12,105 nucleotides of DNA from Rhodobacterales bacterium UBA3080 (GTDB lineage: Bacteria > Pseudomonadota > Alphaproteobacteria > Rhodobacterales > Rhodobacteraceae). The first letter of the stretch is position 1. Each line of letters begins with the position of its first letter. This document shows positions 1 through 6,243 of this stretch, piece by piece. Both the position numbers and the translations under genes were made by a program. The notes beneath the pieces are model-generated. The model was not told the DNA's origin and ran no database searches. It was given only the letters and a program-made list of their open reading frames with translations. The DNA lies in contig DFBM01000014.1 of NCBI GenBank assembly GCA_002366645.1, positions 1-12,105 on the forward strand, in the 5' to 3' direction.

Positions 1-575
1 ATCATTTCAGGGTCGAGCGCCGAAGTCGGCTCATCGAACAACATGATCCGTGGTTGCATGCAGAGCGAACGGGCAATCGCTACACGCTGCTGCTGACCAC
101 CGGAAAGCTGGCCCGGATACTTCTGCGCCTGCTCCGGAATCTTAACCTTTTCGAGGAAGTGCATCGCAGTTTCTTCGGCTTCTTTCTTGGGTGTCTTGCG
201 AACCCAGATCGGTGCCAGCGTGCAGTTCTCCAGAATGGTCAGGTGCGGGAAGAGGTTGAAGTGCTGGAACACCATGCCAACCTCGGACCGAATCTTGTCG
301 ATGTTTTTCAGATCCGACGACAGTTCGGTCCCGTCCACAAGGATGGTCCCTTGCTGGTGCTCTTCAAGGCGGTTGATGCAACGGATCAGGGTAGATTTAC
401 CCGAACCCGATGGACCACAAACCACAATCCGCTCGCCACGATTAACGGTCAGATTGATGTCCTTAAGCACGTGGAAAGACCCGTACCATTTGTTCATGTT
501 CGTGATCTGGATTGCGACCTCGTCGGACACTTGCATGTGCGAGCGGTCGATCTCTCTATTAATTTCTTGAGTCAT
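1..575 (-). CDS. bztD: Amino-acid ABC transporter ATP-binding protein BztD/AapP (3' part missing)
   Basis: Cytoplasmic ATPase that powers uptake of glutamate, glutamine, aspartate and asparagine by the Bzt/Aap transporter. The 191 codons present carry the ABC nucleotide-binding core: Walker A GPSGSGKS (residues 54-61), Q-loop in VFQHFNLFP (Q104), signature LSGGQ (157-161), Walker B IMLFDEP (177-183) and the D-loop SALD. The H-loop and C-terminus lie beyond base 1; polar amino-acid ATPases of this family usually have about 240-260 residues, so roughly 50-70 are missing. The ATG at 575 follows a clear Shine-Dalgarno (AGGAG, complement of 585-589) and is 17 nt past the bztC stop, so it is the last visible gene of the bzt operon. 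The N-terminal 20 residues before the ABC domain are a polar extension. Family assignment is firm; the Bzt name depends on the operon context. Confidence 0.95.
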   Translation of the reverse strand, partial: MTQEINREIDRSHMQVSDEVAIQITNMNKWYGSFHVLKDINLTVNRGERIVVCGPSGSGKSTLIRCINRLEEHQQGTILVDGTELSSDLKNIDKIRSEVGMVFQHFNLFPHLTILENCTLAPIWVRKTPKKEAEETAMHFLEKVKIPEQAQKYPGQLSGGQQQRVAIARSLCMQPRIMLFDEPTSALDPEM

Positions 576-592
576 TTATCTAGGCTCCTGAT

Positions 593-1891
593 TTAGTGTC
601 CGGTCTTAAGCTTGCGCTCAAGATACATGGAATAGCGGGACATTGAGAAACATACGATCCAGAATAGCAGGGCGATGAAAGCAAAGAGCTCCCATACAAT
701 GCCGTTCCATTCCTGGTTGGCGCGGATAGCGGTTGATAGACCGATTGGGTCCATCAGGCCGATAATCGAAACCAGCGTCGTATCTTTGAACAGTCCGATA
801 AAGTTGCTGACGATATTCGGGATCGAAATCTTCAGGGCTTGCGGCATGATGATAAGCCGTGTTGCCTTCCAATAGTCGAGACCCAACGCATCCGCCGCCT
901 CGTATTGCCCTTTAGGTAACGCGGCCAGACCACCACGGATCACCTCGGCCATATAGGCAGACGCGAACAGTGTTACCATGATCATAACCCGCAAGATGAG
1001 GTCAAAGCTGGTGCCCGGAGGCATAAAGTAGTTCAGCAATGTCGACGCCACGAACAACAGGGTAATCAGCGGAACACCACGGATGAACTCGATAAAGCCC
1101 ACACAGATGGTTTTTACCACGAACAGGTTCGACTGACGCCCGAGGGCGAGCAGAATACCAATCGGCAGCGATAGCGTAATACCGGTAATTCCGATCATCA
1201 CCGAAAGGGTGAAACCGCCGATGTTGATGCTGTCCACAGACTGGATCGCAAGTGGTACAACGTTCTGCAACCCGTCAGCCACGGAACCGGATAGACCGAT
1301 CCACCAGATAAGCGGTAGAAGAATCGCCGCGATAACAGAGCCAAGCGAACCGATAACCTTTGGCAGGTAAACCGCAGCAGCATACGCCAACGCAAAGCCG
1401 AAGATTGCCGCGAGAGGCACCCAAAGCGAGCCACCCCAGATCAACCAGAACCCTGCGAACGGATACAAGGCAGAGAAACCAAGGTACTTGCTTGGGATTG
1501 CCGGGAACAAGACTGGTGCCGTCGCTAATAGCAGTAATACAAACGCCAAAATTGGGCGCCAGTATAGCTCGCTAGGATAGAAGCCAAATAGCAACTGGTT
1601 GTAGCGCTCGGTGATTACCGAGAAACATGCACCCTCGGTGCCTTCTCCGTAAGTATGCGCAATCGCCTCGCGGCATTCACCAAGTGAATGAGCCGTCCAG
1701 CTGGATTGCCAGAACCAAGGCACGATCGACGCAAGCACCATGTAGATGAGAACGCCTGAGACAATAGTCAGGATCGAGTTGCCGATGCTGGAAAACATAT
1801 TTTCCCGCAACCACATGACGATGCCTGTCTGGGTCACCGGTGGCGCCTGCTCCTGCAACATCTCGGTGCGGACATAAGAAAGGTTGCTCAT
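593..1891 (-). CDS. bztC: Amino-acid ABC transporter permease BztC/AapM
   Basis: Inner-membrane subunit that pairs with BztB to form the translocation path for acidic amino acids and their amides. At 432 residues it is much longer than common polar amino-acid permeases (about 220-240), as is typical of BztC/AapM; extra helices fill residues 35-200 before the conserved permease domain (about 225-425). The ATPase-contacting EAA loop is visible as EAADALG (331-337) with its downstream proline in IMPQAL (P350). A predicted periplasmic loop between helices 1 and 2 has two cysteines (C73, C89), which could form a disulfide. The start ATG lies 1 nt past the bztB stop, with SD AAGGAG (complement of 1899-1904) inside the end of bztB, so the two permease genes are probably translationally coupled, which fits a heterodimer made in equal amounts. 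Confidence 0.93.
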   Translation of the reverse strand: MSNLSYVRTEMLQEQAPPVTQTGIVMWLRENMFSSIGNSILTIVSGVLIYMVLASIVPWFWQSSWTAHSLGECREAIAHTYGEGTEGACFSVITERYNQLLFGFYPSELYWRPILAFVLLLLATAPVLFPAIPSKYLGFSALYPFAGFWLIWGGSLWVPLAAIFGFALAYAAAVYLPKVIGSLGSVIAAILLPLIWWIGLSGSVADGLQNVVPLAIQSVDSINIGGFTLSVMIGITGITLSLPIGILLALGRQSNLFVVKTICVGFIEFIRGVPLITLLFVASTLLNYFMPPGTSFDLILRVMIMVTLFASAYMAEVIRGGLAALPKGQYEAADALGLDYWKATRLIIMPQALKISIPNIVSNFIGLFKDTTLVSIIGLMDPIGLSTAIRANQEWNGIVWELFAFIALLFWIVCFSMSRYSMYLERKLKTGH

Positions 1892-1892
1892 T

Positions 1893-3113
1893 CTACCGCT
1901 CCTTCATTTTAATGGATTCGTTGTACCAGTTCATGAACAACGAAACGGTAATCGAAATTGACAGGTAACACGCCATGAGGATCACTAGTGATTCCATCTC
2001 GCGTCCAGTCTGGTTCAGTGTGATACCACCCAGCGTACCGGTAATATCCATATACCCAACCGCAATCGCCAAGGACGAGTTTTTGGTAAGGTTCAGGTAT
2101 TGCGAGATCATCGGAGGGATGATGACGCGCAGCGCCTGAGGCAGAACGATCAGTTGCATTGTCCGGCGTGGGCGAATGCCCAACGCGGCAGCAGCTTCGG
2201 TCTGACCATGGGATACAGCCTGAATACCCGCACGAACGGCCTCGGCAATAAATGCAGCTGTGTAGAATGACAAAGCCAACCACAAAGCTATCAGCGAGTT
2301 CCGGATTACAAAACCACCCTCAAACCTAAAGCGCGCCATTACAGGGTATTCCAGCGTGATCGGTTGGCCAAGAATATAGAATGCCGCGATCGAGGGAAGA
2401 AAGAAGATCGCCAATTTGATGGAGAACGTCGGAAGAACAACACCTGTTTCGTCCTGACGTTTATGTGCCCAGCGGCCAAACGCCCAAATTCCAACGAGGG
2501 AAAGAAAGAAGATCACAACAACCGGAGTCGAGCCCGAAAGGAATATCGGTTTAGGGATAAAGGTACCAGCGTTAGTAAACGCTACGGAATTCCCGAAACT
2601 CATTGTATTAATCGGGTTTTCGCCGCGGAACAGGGCGATCTTCGGCAAGCTCTCGATAAGAACCGCCATCGTCAACAAAATCCAAAGCAAAACCGGTACG
2701 TTTCGGAATGTTTCAATATAAATCGTCATAAGACGTGAGACGATCCAGTTGTTGGACAGTCTTAGAACACCAATGGTAACTCCGAGAATGGTTGCCAGAA
2801 CACACCCCAAGAATGCAACTAGCAGCGTGTTCAGAATACCAACAAGCGCAGCACGTCCGTGGGACATCTGGTTGTTATACTCAATCAGCGTCTGGTTAAT
2901 ATCATAACCAGCAGGCTGTGAAAGGAAGCTGAAGCTTAATGGTTTACCCAGCGCCGCAAGGTTGCTTGCCGCATTGCTTAGTAGCCACGCAACCGCCAAC
3001 ATAAACAATATCAAGGCAATTACCTGAATTGTCATGGAACGGTAGCGGGTATCGTAGATCAGCATGCTCAGTCGAAACGACGGTTTCGATGCTGTTTGGT
3101 CTGCCATGGACAT
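1893..3113 (-). CDS. bztB: Amino-acid ABC transporter permease BztB/AapQ
   Basis: The other membrane subunit of the acidic/amide amino-acid importer. The 406 residues begin with a polar cytoplasmic tail, a first helix at about 29-46, then a periplasmic segment, and the permease fold with an insertion (about 160-260) between helices that short permeases lack. The EAA loop reads EAAAALG (306-312) followed by VLPQAL (P325), and the motif NLTKNSSLA (341-349) is typical of polar amino-acid permeases. I chose the ATG at 3113 because AGGAGG (complement of 3123-3128) sits 9 nt upstream; a second ATG two codons on (3107) is possible but further from the SD. It is separated from bztA by 138 nt holding a strong hairpin, so permease expression may be lower than that of bztA. 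Confidence 0.93.
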   Translation of the reverse strand: MSMADQTASKPSFRLSMLIYDTRYRSMTIQVIALILFMLAVAWLLSNAASNLAALGKPLSFSFLSQPAGYDINQTLIEYNNQMSHGRAALVGILNTLLVAFLGCVLATILGVTIGVLRLSNNWIVSRLMTIYIETFRNVPVLLWILLTMAVLIESLPKIALFRGENPINTMSFGNSVAFTNAGTFIPKPIFLSGSTPVVVIFFLSLVGIWAFGRWAHKRQDETGVVLPTFSIKLAIFFLPSIAAFYILGQPITLEYPVMARFRFEGGFVIRNSLIALWLALSFYTAAFIAEAVRAGIQAVSHGQTEAAAALGIRPRRTMQLIVLPQALRVIIPPMISQYLNLTKNSSLAIAVGYMDITGTLGGITLNQTGREMESLVILMACYLSISITVSLFMNWYNESIKMKER

Positions 3114-3204
3114 GGCGTACCCCCTCCTATGAAAAAGCCGAACACCGCGCGTTTATGTGAGGTTTCCCCCTACTCGCTGACATCGACCTAAATTGTTGGA
3201 CTGT

Positions 3205-3235
3205 AAAAGAAAGGGGCGCACCGTCGGTGCGCCCC
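3205..3235 (-). terminator. Hairpin with U-rich tail between bztA and bztB (partial terminator or 3' stabiliser)
   Basis: A perfect 10-bp stem (GGGGCGCACC, 3213-3222, against 3226-3235) with a 3-nt loop lies 16 nt past the bztA stop. Read on the minus strand it is followed by TTTCTTTT (3212 to 3205), the layout of an intrinsic terminator. Since bztB, bztC and bztD lie beyond it with no obvious new promoter in the remaining ~90 nt, inference favours partial termination or protection of the bztA 3' end, which would give more binding protein than permease. That arrangement is well known in operons encoding binding-protein-dependent transporters. Confidence 0.75.
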
Positions 3236-3251
3236 AAAAGTGTTGATCAAA

Positions 3252-4268
3252 TCAACGGAATGGTGGGGAGTAGATCAAGCCACCCTGCGTCCACTGAGCG
3301 TTCAGACCACGAGATAGGCCAATTGCAGTGGATTCACCGATGTTGGCTTCGAAGATCTCGCCGTAGTTACCACCGGCAGCGATCGCACGAGCAGCCCAAG
3401 CTGCGTCAAGACCAAGCATTTCGCCCAGATTGCCTTCGGAACCTAGAAGACGGTTGATCTCTGGGTTGTCTGTACCAGCAGATTTCTCGGCAAGGTTTGC
3501 AGAAGTTACACCGAGCTCTTCAGCTGTGATCAACGCGTTCAAAGTCCAGCGAACGATGTCGCCCCACTGGTCGTCGCCGTGACGTACAAGCGGGCCGAGT
3601 GGCTCTTTGGATACGATTTCTGGCAGAAGCATGTGGTCATCCGGATTTTCGAATGTTGCACGTGTTGCCGCAAGACCGGAAGCGTCTGTTGTGTAAACGT
3701 CACAAGCGCCGGCCAGGTAGTTCTGCTGGCTTTCCGCGTTTGTTTCGATTGGCACAGGCTCGTATGACATTCCGTTGGAACGGAAGTAGTCAGCCAAGTT
3801 CAGCTCGGTAGTTGTACCAGTCTGAATACAGATAGTCGCGCCGTCTAGTTCAGTAGCCGAGGAAACACCCAAAGCTTTTGGAACCATGAAGCCCTGACCA
3901 TCGTAGTAGTTAACGCCTACGAAAGTGAATTTCAGGTCAACATCACGGGAGAATGTCCATGTTGTGTTACGTGCAAGCACATCAACTTCGCCGGAAGCCA
4001 GCGCAGTGAAACGTGTTTTACCTGTTAGTGGAACGAATTTGATCGCGGTTGGATCGCCCAAAACAGCAGCTGCAACAGCACGACATACGGATACGTCGAA
4101 ACCGGCCCATTCGCCGTTAGCATCTGGAGCAGCGAAGCCAACTAGACCAGTGGAAACACCACATGCCAATTCGCCTTTTGCTTTAACGTCGTCCAGCGTG
4201 CCGGCGGATGCCATGCCTGCTGTTAGACCTACGGCTGCAAGAGTGCCGAGTACGATAGTCTTTTTCAT
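3252..4268 (-). CDS. bztA: Periplasmic glutamate/glutamine/aspartate/asparagine-binding protein BztA/AapJ
   Basis: Substrate-binding protein that captures amino acids in the periplasm and delivers them to BztB/BztC. The 338-residue product starts with a signal peptide: basic MKK, hydrophobic core, and an ASA site at residues 20-22 ahead of GTLDDVKAKG. The family-3 binding-protein signature is visible as GFDVSVCRAVAAAVLGD (56-72), and length and flow match BztA/AapJ rather than the shorter (about 250) polar amino-acid binding proteins. Two cysteines in each half (C36, C62; C147, C189) could form disulfides. I used the ATG at 4268: the frame extends 15 codons upstream only to a TTG, that extension would bury the signal peptide, and a good SD precedes the ATG. 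It is the first gene of the bzt operon, after a long repeat-rich upstream region. Confidence 0.94.
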   Translation of the reverse strand: MKKTIVLGTLAAVGLTAGMASAGTLDDVKAKGELACGVSTGLVGFAAPDANGEWAGFDVSVCRAVAAAVLGDPTAIKFVPLTGKTRFTALASGEVDVLARNTTWTFSRDVDLKFTFVGVNYYDGQGFMVPKALGVSSATELDGATICIQTGTTTELNLADYFRSNGMSYEPVPIETNAESQQNYLAGACDVYTTDASGLAATRATFENPDDHMLLPEIVSKEPLGPLVRHGDDQWGDIVRWTLNALITAEELGVTSANLAEKSAGTDNPEINRLLGSEGNLGEMLGLDAAWAARAIAAGGNYGEIFEANIGESTAIGLSRGLNAQWTQGGLIYSPPFR

Positions 4269-4273
4269 TTTTA

Positions 4274-4282
4274 CCTCTTCCT
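4274..4282 (-). promoter_or_regulatory. bztA ribosome binding site
   Basis: On the minus strand AGGAAGAGG stands 5 nt before the ATG at 4268. It decides the start in favour of this ATG rather than the TTG at 4313 in the same frame. Confidence 0.7.
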
Positions 4283-4314
4283 GGTGAATTGCCCGGAAAT
4301 TTACCGAGCGCAAA

Positions 4315-4364
4315 CCGACCTAATGGTCGGAGCGATTCTATGCGCGCGGCCGAAGTTTGGCCGC
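4315..4364. repeat. Two short hairpins near the bztA start
   Basis: CCGACC-TAAT-GGTCGG (4315-4330) and GCGGCC-N7-GGCCGC (4346-4364) are perfect 6-bp stems, 47 and 78 nt upstream of the bztA ATG. They flank the TAGAAT element (complement of 4335-4340). If transcription starts near 4328, the first would be the only hairpin in a short leader. Short stems like these are common by chance in moderate-GC DNA, so their role is open. Confidence 0.4.
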
Positions 4365-4375
4365 AACCCGCACAG

Positions 4376-4396
4376 TTTGAACAATTGTTGTTCAAA
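4376..4396. promoter_or_regulatory. Inverted repeat TTTGAACA-N5-TGTTCAAA, possible operator
   Basis: Perfect 8-bp arms separated by 5 nt, with a 10-bp palindrome (AACAATTGTT) nested inside. AT-rich dyads of this size are typical dimeric-regulator sites. Its centre (4386) is 118 nt upstream of the bztA ATG and about 46-51 nt upstream of the TAGAAT element, a place where an activator could act on a promoter lacking a good -35. The regulator is unknown; the sequence does not match NtrC (TGC-N11-GCA) or FNR (TTGAT-N4-ATCAA) sites. Confidence 0.45.
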
Positions 4397-4422
4397 TGGT
4401 CAAGAGAAAGCCTCAAATACTG

Positions 4423-4447
4423 GATGGGTCAGTTTGCCTGACCCATC
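4423..4447. repeat. Perfect 10-bp hairpin GATGGGTCAG-N5-CTGACCCATC
   Basis: Stem 4423-4432 against 4438-4447 with a 5-nt loop (TTTGC). It is one of the two strongest hairpins in this region and has no U-run on either strand directly after it, so it is not a simple intrinsic terminator. Its inner arms GGTCAG/CTGACC are the same as those of the 4595-4635 repeat about 170 nt away. Confidence 0.6.
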
Positions 4448-4484
4448 TGGGGGTTTGCAAAATAATTGTGTCAATTTGCAGAAA

Positions 4485-4520
4485 TTCAGGTACGGGTATT
4501 CACTACCGCATAAACCTGAA
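4485..4520. repeat. Compound hairpin with nested inner stem
   Basis: Outer perfect 7-bp stem TTCAGGT (4485-4491) with ACCTGAA (4514-4520). Inside it, CGG-G-TA (4493-4498) can pair with TACCG (4504-4508) leaving one bulged G and a 5-nt loop. A stem within a stem is less likely to be accidental than a single short dyad and suggests a folded RNA, but this is inference from base pairing only. Confidence 0.4.
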
Positions 4521-4594
4521 CTCATCTTTAACTGGTATGTGGGGGCAAATACTGGTGTATCCGAACGTCGTTTGCAATTTTCACCGTTGGTTTT

Positions 4595-4635
4595 AAAAGG
4601 TCAGCAGTCATTTAGGTAAAATCTACTGACCTTTT
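4595..4635. repeat. 10-bp inverted repeat AAAAGGTCAG-N21-CTGACCTTTT
   Basis: Perfect 10-bp arms with a 21-nt loop. On the + strand the right arm runs into T6 (4632-4637), and on the minus strand the arm ends in TTTT, so in form it resembles a bidirectional terminator, although the loop is large. On the minus strand it lies about 210 nt past the atp12 stop and could back up termination of that operon; alternatively it is the first folded element of a bztA leader. Arms share GGTCAG/CTGACC with the 4423-4447 hairpin. Confidence 0.5.
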
Positions 4636-4721
4636 TTCGGCAATACATCCCGTGATGACGCACATCATGATTTGAAATGCATAACAAATATGCCAACTAA
4701 TTTATTGATGATTAACTAAAC

Positions 4722-4738
4722 TGCTGAAAGTTTCAGCA
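4722..4738. promoter_or_regulatory. 17-bp palindrome TGCTGAAA-G-TTTCAGCA
   Basis: Perfect 8-bp arms around a single central base. With a 1-nt centre it folds poorly as RNA, so a DNA-binding dimer site is the likelier reading. The core TGAAAGTTTCA also fits the loose T-N9-A type dyads bound by several regulator families, so no family can be named. It stands 453 nt upstream of bztA and 109 nt past the atp12 stop, with no other gene nearby to control. Confidence 0.4.
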
Positions 4739-4812
4739 TGCATTTCCAATAATAGTAAGAATTCCTGCCTACACTGAAAAATCACTCTTCCGGGGATCCC
4801 CGAATCCCCCGC

Positions 4813-4839
4813 AAAAACCCTGTCATATTGGGAGTTTTT
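4813..4839 (-). terminator. Probable terminator after the crcB-rluC-HAD-atp12 operon
   Basis: Eight nucleotides past the atp12 stop the minus strand can fold AAAAAC-(U)-CCC against GGGTTTTT with one bulge and a loop of about 9 nt; the 3' arm supplies a U5 run. The stem is short and partly A-U, so it is a modest terminator. A further dyad, GGGGAT-N6-ATCCCC (4792-4809), follows it and could add to the effect. Confidence 0.4.
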
Positions 4840-4846
4840 ACTTAAC

Positions 4847-5560
4847 TCAGCCGTTCTTCAGCAGGTCCAGCAACTTCGCCGCCTTCAGAAAATCCGCCCG
4901 TTTCAGCTCCGCACCTTGAGCCGCATCTTCGTCGACGCCCCACTGCTCTTCCTGCCAAGTCTCGTCAATACGCGACAGCGGCCAGACCTGCTCGGCACTC
5001 AAGTGCTTTTCTGTGATCGCCAATGCGAGAACGAGAGATCCGGAAATCGTTACGAGATCGTGCAGAGCTGTCAGACGCCAGGGATCGAAAGAACGCGTCC
5101 ACTCCTGAAGGCGCTTCTGCCCGTCTTCGGGTTGGGCGACATGCATCACACCAGTGGTTGTGAGCAGCGAAATTCCGTGTGCGTCTTTCATCCACGAAAG
5201 CATCGGATCCCATGCTGCAGATTGTCGGCGTACAAGTTCAACCGGACCGTCCGCGCGATAGCACAACAGATCGGTCCCGCCATATTCCGACAATAAACCG
5301 GCCACAGCGTCATGCTCCACAACAACTTTATCTATCGTAGCATTGGCGCAACGGGTCAGGTGCATTGTCAGCGGGTCGATCTTTTCGTCAACAGCATCCC
5401 ATTCCACCGCAATCCCGTCGGCGACGGCCTGTGTCGGTGCCAGCAACGAAGCTTTCAACGGGGTCTTGAGCTGCTTTCCGTCCAGATATATCCCGAACCC
5501 TGCCTCCTCCGGACGCACAGAAACCTCTTTCCAGAAACGTTTTTGAAGGGCCGTGTTCAT
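4847..5560 (-). CDS. ATP12-family chaperone for F1-ATP synthase assembly
   Basis: Homologue of mitochondrial Atp12, which in eukaryotes holds the F1 alpha subunit during assembly; the alphaproteobacterial proteins are presumed to do the same in the cytoplasm. The 237 residues show the family pattern: N-terminal KRFWKEV, then DGKQLKTP, AVEWDA, the region LTRCANATIDKV, YGGTDLLCYRA, the WDPMLSW block, and a C-terminal ISGSLVLALAI followed by IDETWQEEQWG. I chose the ATG at 5560: its ATGA overlaps the TGA of the HAD gene, and GAGGA is 4-5 nt upstream, inside the end of that gene. The frame opens five codons earlier only with a TTG. It is the last gene of a four-gene coupled operon. Confidence 0.9.
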   Translation of the reverse strand: MNTALQKRFWKEVSVRPEEAGFGIYLDGKQLKTPLKASLLAPTQAVADGIAVEWDAVDEKIDPLTMHLTRCANATIDKVVVEHDAVAGLLSEYGGTDLLCYRADGPVELVRRQSAAWDPMLSWMKDAHGISLLTTTGVMHVAQPEDGQKRLQEWTRSFDPWRLTALHDLVTISGSLVLALAITEKHLSAEQVWPLSRIDETWQEEQWGVDEDAAQGAELKRADFLKAAKLLDLLKNG

Positions 5561-6243
5561 GATGTCCTCATCCAAATTCTATCCAGCACGTTGTCGAGCC
5601 GGTCAAACGACTCGATGATATAGTCCGGTTCCGCTTTTTGCAGACGTGCCACCGGATGGTAGCCCCAGCTAACGCCGATAGTTGCAAAACCGGCGGCTTT
5701 GCCCATCAAAATATCAAATTCCGTGTCACCAATCATAACCGAACGGTTTGCATCAACGCCAGTATCACTCATCGCCTGATACAACATCGAGGGGTTTGGT
5801 TTTGACGGATGTCCGTCAGCCGTCTGGTGGGTGACAAAATAATGCCCGATACCATGCGATTTATACGCATGAGCCAGACCACGCTTAGCCTTCCCCGTTG
5901 CCACGCCCATCAGTGTTTCGTCTTGAAGGTACAGCCTTTCCAAAGCGTCCCGCGCACCGGGATACATCGGTGACGCAGCCTCCCCGCCCGTTTCGGCGCG
6001 CATCTCGATGAAGGACTGCCGATAGTGTTCGGCACCGGCTTGTGCCTCGACAGGCGACAAATCCGGCGCAATCGTGGAAACCGCTTGTTCCAGCGAAAGC
6101 CCGATAATCGAAAGCGTTTGTGCATTGGTTGGCGCAGGTAAACCCATGCGAGAAAATGCTCGCCGCATGGCTTCCAGAATAAAGTCCTGACTGTCGATCA
6201 GCGTACCGTCGACGTCAAAAACAACAAGACGAAGATCACTCAT
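5557..6243 (-). CDS. HAD-IA family phosphatase (phosphoglycolate-phosphatase-like)
   Basis: Cytoplasmic haloacid-dehalogenase-fold phosphohydrolase of 228 residues. All four HAD motifs are present: I, DVDGTL with nucleophile D10 and acid D12; II, T116 in GVATGK; III, K148 in SKPNPSM; IV, IGDTEFD with D173 and D177 for magnesium. The helical cap lies between motifs I and II (about residues 18-90), as in subclass IA enzymes such as phosphoglycolate phosphatase and beta-phosphoglucomutase. The substrate cannot be read from the sequence, so no symbol is given. The ATG at 6243 overlaps the rluC stop as ATGA; no strong SD precedes it, so re-initiation after rluC is the probable mode. The stop overlaps atp12 in the same way. 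Confidence 0.88.
   Translation of the reverse strand: MSDLRLVVFDVDGTLIDSQDFILEAMRRAFSRMGLPAPTNAQTLSIIGLSLEQAVSTIAPDLSPVEAQAGAEHYRQSFIEMRAETGGEAASPMYPGARDALERLYLQDETLMGVATGKAKRGLAHAYKSHGIGHYFVTHQTADGHPSKPNPSMLYQAMSDTGVDANRSVMIGDTEFDILMGKAAGFATIGVSWGYHPVARLQKAEPDYIIESFDRLDNVLDRIWMRTS
5564..5569 (-). promoter_or_regulatory. atp12 ribosome binding site within the HAD gene
   Basis: GAGGAC on the minus strand sits just before the ATG at 5560, inside the last codons of the HAD gene. Together with the ATGA overlap it fixes the start and supports translational coupling. Confidence 0.65.

Larger units (their letters stand above)
4269..4846. other. 578-base gene-free region upstream of bztA, rich in inverted repeats
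   Basis: No convincing gene lies here; the short frames on either strand have no recognisable product. The stretch is AT-richer than its flanks and holds at least seven perfect inverted repeats with arms of 6-10 bp, listed separately. It must contain the bztA promoter. Candidate elements on the minus strand are a TAGAAT -10-like hexamer (complement of 4335-4340; no good -35 at normal spacing), a perfect TTGACA (complement of 4469-4474; poor -10 downstream) and TTTACC-N17-TTTAAA inside the 4595-4635 repeat. None is good enough to assign a start site. The motif TTTGC recurs on the + strand at 4433, 4454, 4475 and 4571. If transcription starts near the right-hand end, bztA would have a structured leader of several hundred nucleotides; an unannotated small RNA is the alternative. 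Confidence 0.8.

Noticed and set aside
54..596. 180-codon open frame on the + strand opposite bztD
   Set aside because: The minus strand encodes an intact ABC ATPase with all motifs in order; the + frame is a shadow with no family features.
4335..4366. Sigma-70 promoter TTGCGG / TAGAAT for bztA
   Set aside because: The -10 is good, but the only -35-like hexamer is 20 nt away and weak, so it is mentioned within the intergenic entry and not listed as a promoter.
4531..4560. Direct repeat ACTGGTATG / ACTGGTGTA
   Set aside because: Two imperfect copies 20 nt apart with no third copy; not enough for a repeat family or CRISPR.
4284..4619. 111-codon open frame on the + strand in the bztA upstream region
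   Set aside because: It crosses several inverted repeats, has no clear ribosome site or recognisable domain, and its composition looks non-coding.
4653..4667. FNR/CRP-type site TGATG-N5-CATCA
   Set aside because: FnrL sites are TTGAT-N4-ATCAA; spacing and outer bases differ, and no promoter is placed suitably beside it.
4680..4698. Sigma-54 promoter (TTGGCA on the minus strand)
   Set aside because: The -24-like GG is present but the required GC at -12 is missing (TTAT in place of TTGC).
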